Below, one piece after another: positions 58,862 to 64,000 of a stretch of 64,000 nt of DNA. Under the pieces are notes generated by a model. The model made no database searches and was not told the DNA's origin. It saw only the letters and a program-made list of their open reading frames with translations. Location: NCBI RefSeq assembly GCF_003797765.1, contig NZ_RKMB01000020.1, forward strand, positions 46,101-110,100. The letters run 5' to 3'. A program made the translations under genes and the position numbers. The DNA comes from Ramlibacter sp. WS9. Its GTDB lineage: Bacteria > Pseudomonadota > Gammaproteobacteria > Burkholderiales > Burkholderiaceae_C. Every line of letters begins with the position of its first letter. The first letter of the stretch is position 1.

Positions 58862-61800
58862 ATGAACGCCCCCGATCAAGCCCTGCACAACCGCATCAGC
58901 GCGGTTCTCGCACTTTCCGCCTCCCGGCTCGATGCCGCGCGCCACAAGCGCGTTGAAGGCATGGCGCACGCCTATTTCAACCGCGTCGACGCCGACGACC
59001 TGGCCGAGCGCACGCCGGAAGACCTGCTGGGCGCGCTCCTGTCCCACATTCAACTGGGCGAAGAGCGCCAGTCCGGCCGGGCCAAACTGCGCATCTTCGG
59101 CGCCACCGCGGGCGAGGACGGCTGGACTTCGCGGCACACGGTCATCCAGATCGTCAACGACGACATGCCTTTCCTGGTGGACTCCACCAGCCTGGAGATC
59201 AACCGGCAAGGCCTCACCCTGCACCTGATCGTTCACCCCATCTACGCGGTGGAGCGTGACGCGCAAGGCAACTTGCAGTCGATCGTGGAAGCCAACGGGA
59301 ACGCGAAGGGCGTCCCGCGCGAATCGTGGATGCACATCGAGGTGGATCGCCTGGTCGACGACGAACAGCGCGACGCGCTCGCGGCGGGTATCGAGCGCGT
59401 GCTCGCCGACGTGCGCGCCGCCGTCACCGACTGGAAGCCGATGCTGGCGAAGCTGGCCGATGCCATCGCCGAACTGGAAGGCGCCCCCGCCACGGTGCCC
59501 GCCGCAGCGGTGGCCGAGAGCCGCGAATTTCTGCGATGGCTGGAAGACGGGCACATGACACTGCTGGGCTACCGGCAGCACGACCTGGTGCAGGAGCAGG
59601 GCGCTGCCGCACTTCGGCTGGTCCCGGGCAGCGGCCTCGGGCTGCTGCGCGAGACGCAGGCTGAAAAACTCTCCGCCAGCTTCGCGGCGCTGCCGTCGCA
59701 AGCGCGCGAGCTGGCCCGCGCTCCGTTGCCCGTGTTGGTGGTGACCAAGGCCAACACCCGTTCCACCGTCCACCGCGCCGGCTATACCGACTACATCGGC
59801 GTCAAGCGCTACAACGCCGCGGGCGACGTGATCGGCGAGCACCGCTTCATCGGCCTCTTCACCTCCACCGCTTACAGCGCCCGCGTGGCAGAAACACCGT
59901 TGCTGCGCGGCAAGGTCGAAGCCATCGCGACCAAGGCAGGGTTGCCGCCCGGCGGTCACCTGGCCAAGGCGTTGGACCACGTCCTGGAGACCTACCCGCG
60001 CGACGACCTGTTCCAGATTCCCGACGAGGCGCTGTATGAAACGGCGCTGGGCATCGTCGCCCTGGGTGAGCGTCAACGGCTGCGTCTGTTCATGTGGCGC
60101 GACCCGTTCGACCGCTTCGTTTCCTGCCTGGTCTATGTGCCGCGCGAAGCCTATTCCACAGATTTGCGCGTGAAGTTCCAGCGTATCCTGCTGGCAGCGC
60201 TGGGTGGTACGAGCGCCGAATTCGACGTGCTGCTCGGCGACGCCGTCCTGGCGCGCATTCACTTCACGGTGCGGACCGTTCCGGGCCAGGTGTCCGCCTT
60301 CGAACGCAAGGACATCGAGCGCCAGCTGGCCGCAGCCGCGCGCCGCTGGGACGACGAACTGCGCGACGCGCTGGTGGAGTCGGAAGGCGAGGGCACGGGG
60401 CTCGCGCTGTTCAAGCGTTGGAGCACCGCAATGCCGGCCGCCTATCGCGACCGCGTGGCCGCGCGCGAAGCCGTGCCCGACGTGCGCAAGCTCGCCGCGG
60501 TTTCGTTGCAGGAACCACTGCAGTTGTCGCTGTACCAGATGCCCGGCGCGGCGCGCGAAGCGCTGGGCCTGAAGGTCTATCGGCTGGGCGCGCCGCTGGT
60601 GCTGTCGGACAGCCTGCCGATGCTCGAGCACATGGGCGCGCGCGTGATCGCCGAGTCGAGCTACGAAATTGGCGGCCCTTCGGAAGATCAAGCCATCTCG
60701 CTGCACGATTTCGAGCTGCACGCCCCCGTCACCGGCGAGATCGAGCCGCAGACGCTGGCCCGCCTGTTCGAGGACGCGTTTGCAAGGGTGCTGCGCGGTG
60801 AGGTCGAGAGCGACGAATTCAACCGCCTGGTGTTGCTGGCCGGCTTGTCGGCCGAAGAGGTGGTGGTGCTGCGGGCTTACGCGAAGTACCTGAAGCAGAT
60901 CGGCTTTGCGCAGTCGCAAGCCACCATCGCCGCAACGCTCGCCGCGCACCCGCGCATCGCGCGCATGCTGGTCGGCCTGTTCAAGCTGCGCTTCGATCCG
61001 CAAGGGCGCGATGCCGAAGGCGCCACCGCGCAGGTCAATGGCATCAACCAGGCGCTGGACAAGGTCAGCAACCTCAATGAAGACCGCGTCCTGCGCCAGT
61101 TGCTGGCGCTGGTCGACGCCACCTTGCGCACCAACTACTGGCGAACGGGTGCGGGCCATTCCGGCGACGCGGGCCCGCGTCGCAGCTTCCTGAGCTTCAA
61201 GTTCGATTCGGCCAAGATCCCCGGCCTGCCGCAGCCGCGACCGCTGTACGAAATCTTCGTCTACTCGCCGCGTTTCGAAGGCATCCACCTGCGCGGCGGC
61301 AAGGTCGCGCGCGGCGGCCTGCGCTGGTCCGACCGGCCCGACGATTTCCGTACCGAGGTGCTGGGCCTGGTGAAGGCGCAGATGGTGAAGAACACCGTGA
61401 TCGTGCCGGTGGGATCGAAGGGCGGCTTCGTGTTGAAGAAGGCGCCGCCTTCGACCGACCGCGAAGCGTTCATGAAAGAAGGCATCGCCTGCTACCAGGA
61501 CTACCTGCGCGGCCTGCTCGACATCACCGACAACCTGATCGGTGGCGGGGCGGTGCCACCGCCGCACGTGGTGCGCATCGACGGCGATGACCCGTACCTC
61601 GTGGTGGCCGCCGACAAGGGCACCGCGACGTTCTCCGATTTCGCCAACCAGGTAAGTGCGGAATACGGCCACTGGCTGGGCGACGGCTTCGCGTCGGGCG
61701 GCAGCGTCGGCTACGACCACAAGGTCATGGGCATCACGGCCCGCGGTGCCTGGGAAAGCGTGAGGCGCCACTTCCGCGAGATGGGGCTGGACACGCAATC

Positions 61801-63679
61801 CACCGACTTCACCGTGGTGGGCGTGGGCGACATGTCGGGCGACGTGTTCGGCAACGGCATGCTGCTGTCGAAGCACATCAGGCTGGTGGCTGCGTTCGAC
61901 CACCGCCACATCTTCATCGACCCGCTGCCCGACGCCGCATCCACGTTCACCGAGCGCCAGCGGCTGTTCGCGCTGCCGCGCTCGTCCTGGGCCGACTACG
62001 ACACCAAGCTGATCTCTGAGGGCGGCGGTGTCTGGGCCCGCTCCGAAAAGTCGATCCCCATCTCGCCGCAAGCGCGCGCGGCGTTGGGCATCACCGCCGA
62101 CAAGCTGGCGCCCACCGAGCTGGTGTCAGCGATCCTGAAGGCGCCGGTCGACCTGCTCTACAACGGCGGTATCGGCACCTACGTCAAGGCGGCGAGCGAA
62201 TCGCATGCCGAAGTGGGTGATCGTGCCAACGACGGCCTGCGCATCAACGGCGCGGAGCTTCGCTGCAAGGTGGTGGGTGAGGGCGGCAACCTGGGCTTCA
62301 CGCAGCGCGGGCGCATCGAGGCTGCGCTCTCCGGCGTGCGCCTGTACACCGACGCGATCGACAATTCCGCGGGCGTCGACACGTCGGACCATGAGGTCAA
62401 CATCAAGATCCTGCTGGGCCTGGCGGTTGCCGCCGGCAAGCTCACGCCGGAACAGCGCAACGCCGTGCTGCCGACGATGACGGATGACGTCGCTGGTCTG
62501 GTGCTTCGGGACAACTACTTCCAGACGCAGGCGTTGTCGGTCGGAAAACGGCTCGCGGCGCAGCAGATCGACGAGCATGGCCGTTTCATGCGGTTCCTGG
62601 AAAGGAACGGGCGCCTGAACCGTGCGATCGAGTTCCTGCCCACCGACGACGAGCTGGCCGAGCGCAAGGCCAAGGGCCTGGGCCTCACCACGCCCGAGCA
62701 AGCGGTGCTGCTGGCGTACAGCAAGATGTGGCTGTCGGACGAGCTCGTCGCTTCCGATTTGCCAGAGGACGCGTGGGTGGCCACGGCGCTGGAGCGGTAC
62801 TTCCCATCCGCGATGAAGCGCGACTTCGGGGCCTTCATCCCGCAGCATCCACTGCGACGCGAAATCATTGCCACGCACGTGCTCAACAGCATGATCAACC
62901 GCGTGGGTTCGACCTTCGTGCACCAGGTCGCCGAGCTGACGGGCGCCACGCCCCCGCAGGTCGTGCGTGCCTACCTGTTGTCGCGCGAAGTGTTCGCCAG
63001 CGTGGCGCTGTGGCAGCAGATCGAAGCGCTCGACAACGTCGTCGCCGACAGCGTGCAAAGCGAGCTGATCGTCGAGTGGCGGCGCCTCATCGCCCGCGCC
63101 ACGACGTGGTTCCTGCGGTCGCGCCGCCTGGATGAGCCGATGGAGAAGGCCGCGGAAAAACTGCTGCCCGCCGTTGCCTTCCTGCGCACCCGGCTCGAGC
63201 CGGATTCCGCCGCGTCACCCCGCGTCGCCGCATGGGTCGCTGCCGGTGTGCCGCAAACGCTGGCGCAACAGGTCGGCACGGCCGACCGCCTGTTCAGTGC
63301 GCTCGACGTCGCCGAGGTCGCGGACGCCGGCCACAGCCCGCTGGAAGTGACCAGTGAAGTGCACTTCGGCATCGGTGAGCGCCTGGGCCTGGAAAAGCTG
63401 CGCCAGCAGATCGACCTGTTGCCGTCGGACACGCACTGGCAGGGCCTGGCCAAGGTGGCGCTGGCCGACGACCTGGCCGACCTGCAGCGCTCGATCGCCC
63501 TGGACGCGGTCAGCCGGCATCCCGGCCCTGCCGGCGACAAGCTCTCGGCCTGGGAAGCACGCAACCCGATGACGTTCGCGCGTGCGCGCCGGCTGGTGGC
63601 GGAACTGGCAGATACGGCCAGCCCGGATCTCGCGATGTTGTCGGTGGCGCTGCGTGAGCTGCGGAATCTGGCGTTTTGA
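58862..63679 (+). CDS. NAD-dependent glutamate dehydrogenase, large 180-kDa type
   Basis: 1605 residues, the usual size. N-terminal ACT-like regions (about 60-560) contain FLVDSTSLEI and FGLFTS-like FIGLFTSTAYS. The catalytic core (about 780-1270) has KVARGGLRWSDRPDDFRTE, VPVGSKGGFVLKK and the NAD-binding VVGVGDMSGDVFGNGML. A long C-terminal helical domain follows. It oxidatively deaminates glutamate to 2-oxoglutarate, supporting amino-acid catabolism, and relatives are allosterically controlled. It is monocistronic, with a 129-base upstream gap; ATG 58862 follows AGGAAGAAGG. Confidence 0.95.
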   Translation: MNAPDQALHNRISAVLALSASRLDAARHKRVEGMAHAYFNRVDADDLAERTPEDLLGALLSHIQLGEERQSGRAKLRIFGATAGEDGWTSRHTVIQIVNDDMPFLVDSTSLEINRQGLTLHLIVHPIYAVERDAQGNLQSIVEANGNAKGVPRESWMHIEVDRLVDDEQRDALAAGIERVLADVRAAVTDWKPMLAKLADAIAELEGAPATVPAAAVAESREFLRWLEDGHMTLLGYRQHDLVQEQGAAALRLVPGSGLGLLRETQAEKLSASFAALPSQARELARAPLPVLVVTKANTRSTVHRAGYTDYIGVKRYNAAGDVIGEHRFIGLFTSTAYSARVAETPLLRGKVEAIATKAGLPPGGHLAKALDHVLETYPRDDLFQIPDEALYETALGIVALGERQRLRLFMWRDPFDRFVSCLVYVPREAYSTDLRVKFQRILLAALGGTSAEFDVLLGDAVLARIHFTVRTVPGQVSAFERKDIERQLAAAARRWDDELRDALVESEGEGTGLALFKRWSTAMPAAYRDRVAAREAVPDVRKLAAVSLQEPLQLSLYQMPGAAREALGLKVYRLGAPLVLSDSLPMLEHMGARVIAESSYEIGGPSEDQAISLHDFELHAPVTGEIEPQTLARLFEDAFARVLRGEVESDEFNRLVLLAGLSAEEVVVLRAYAKYLKQIGFAQSQATIAATLAAHPRIARMLVGLFKLRFDPQGRDAEGATAQVNGINQALDKVSNLNEDRVLRQLLALVDATLRTNYWRTGAGHSGDAGPRRSFLSFKFDSAKIPGLPQPRPLYEIFVYSPRFEGIHLRGGKVARGGLRWSDRPDDFRTEVLGLVKAQMVKNTVIVPVGSKGGFVLKKAPPSTDREAFMKEGIACYQDYLRGLLDITDNLIGGGAVPPPHVVRIDGDDPYLVVAADKGTATFSDFANQVSAEYGHWLGDGFASGGSVGYDHKVMGITARGAWESVRRHFREMGLDTQSTDFTVVGVGDMSGDVFGNGMLLSKHIRLVAAFDHRHIFIDPLPDAASTFTERQRLFALPRSSWADYDTKLISEGGGVWARSEKSIPISPQARAALGITADKLAPTELVSAILKAPVDLLYNGGIGTYVKAASESHAEVGDRANDGLRINGAELRCKVVGEGGNLGFTQRGRIEAALSGVRLYTDAIDNSAGVDTSDHEVNIKILLGLAVAAGKLTPEQRNAVLPTMTDDVAGLVLRDNYFQTQALSVGKRLAAQQIDEHGRFMRFLERNGRLNRAIEFLPTDDELAERKAKGLGLTTPEQAVLLAYSKMWLSDELVASDLPEDAWVATALERYFPSAMKRDFGAFIPQHPLRREIIATHVLNSMINRVGSTFVHQVAELTGATPPQVVRAYLLSREVFASVALWQQIEALDNVVADSVQSELIVEWRRLIARATTWFLRSRRLDEPMEKAAEKLLPAVAFLRTRLEPDSAASPRVAAWVAAGVPQTLAQQVGTADRLFSALDVAEVADAGHSPLEVTSEVHFGIGERLGLEKLRQQIDLLPSDTHWQGLAKVALADDLADLQRSIALDAVSRHPGPAGDKLSAWEARNPMTFARARRLVAELADTASPDLAMLSVALRELRNLAF

Positions 63680-63734
63680 ACTTCGCGTGGTGTCGTCTCC
63701 GCATTTCGAACATCCGGCGCTCAGGGACCTCGCG

Positions 63735-63991
63735 GCAACGCCGTGCATGGCCGGGCCGCGGCGCGATGGCTACGGCGTCCGGCATCGCTTGCTTTCGCAA
63801 GCTCCTGCCGGAGTCCCCGCGCTGAACGGTCTTGCGGCCCGCGCGCCACAACTCGCCTCCGCTTCGCTGCGACTCAAACAAGTGCCGCGAGCATGAGACG
63901 GTCGCGTCGCAAGCGACGCTGGGCCGCAAGACCGTCCACCGCGGGCGCCTGGGCTTTATTCGCGCCGCGGCCCGGCCATGCACGGCGTTGC
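63735..63991 (+). repeat. 257-bp structured repeat, copy 3
   Basis: Exactly 257 bases, about 98% identical to copy 2 by eye, with perfect 32-base terminal inverted arms (63735-63766, 63960-63991). It is preceded by GACCTCGCGG, as in the other copies, and followed by AGTGAGAGC, the same bases that flank copy 2. The rest of the 321 bases after the glutamate dehydrogenase gene shows nothing else. The window ends 9 bases later. Confidence 0.9.
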
Positions 63992-64000
63992 AGTGAGAGC

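Noticed and set aside
58838..62071. Minus-strand open frame of 1077 codons over the glutamate dehydrogenase gene
   Set aside because: Antisense shadow of a gene with intact NAD-GDH motifs throughout.

Overview
The window is about 64 kb of high-GC, gene-dense bacterial chromosome, best explained as a betaproteobacterium of the order Burkholderiales, probably family Comamonadaceae. This is inferred from the tripartite-tricarboxylate (Bug/TctC-type) binding protein, the very large NAD-dependent glutamate dehydrogenase, the rph-rdgB-hemW and yicC/gmk/rpoZ/spoT gene sets, and short G/C-rich intergenic hairpins. No rRNA, tRNA or CRISPR array was recognised.

Layout. 1-2.8 kb: thiolase (cut by the window edge) and acyl-CoA dehydrogenase, then a RelE/ParE-type toxin-antitoxin pair. 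2.9-10.4 kb: a small exported protein, an operon of one OmpR-type regulator and two tandem paralogous hybrid kinases, and a divergent RTX repeat protein. 10.4-12.5 kb: a retron-like unit (structured RNA, reverse transcriptase, YchJ/SEC-C gene) with an upstream partial duplication of its own 3' end. 12.5-16.8 kb: metallophosphoesterase, HAD phosphatase, and an 880-residue protein joining GH19-like, papain-like and alpha/beta-hydrolase domains. 17-22 kb: ferredoxin-NADP reductase, an HxlR regulator and a divergent flavoenzyme/YciI/DHA2-transporter operon. 22.1-22.7 kb: two inverted copies of a 257-bp structured repeat, with a third copy at the right end of the window and a collapsed one near 16.9 kb. 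22.8-30.8 kb: YecA-like protein, ClpP-like protease, a soluble hybrid kinase, secreted or lipoproteins and an MBL-fold protein. 30.9-37.5 kb: BcsB-like protein, a MITE-like palindrome, a receiver protein, a PAS-GGDEF-EAL enzyme and a small kinase-like pair. 37.6-41.7 kb: greB, spoT, rpoZ, gmk.

41.7-52.2 kb looks like an accessory insertion between gmk and yicC, which are usually close together in this group: a CphA-like ligase, two toxin-antitoxin pairs, a remnant of an insertion-sequence end, a NarX/NarL-type two-component pair and two proteins sharing a beta-rich domain, one with a lectin-like propeller. 52.2-63.7 kb returns to core genes: yicC, a Ser/Thr kinase and PP2C phosphatase, rph, rdgB, hemW, a Bug-type binding protein and NAD-GDH.

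The most unusual item is the 257-bp repeat family. All three full copies have exactly the same length, conserved single-stranded segments, and stems whose two arms change together between copies, which is the signature of a selected fold. The retron unit with its duplicated tail, the tripartite hydrolase and the propeller-protein locus come next. Everything was read by eye; no database search was possible.
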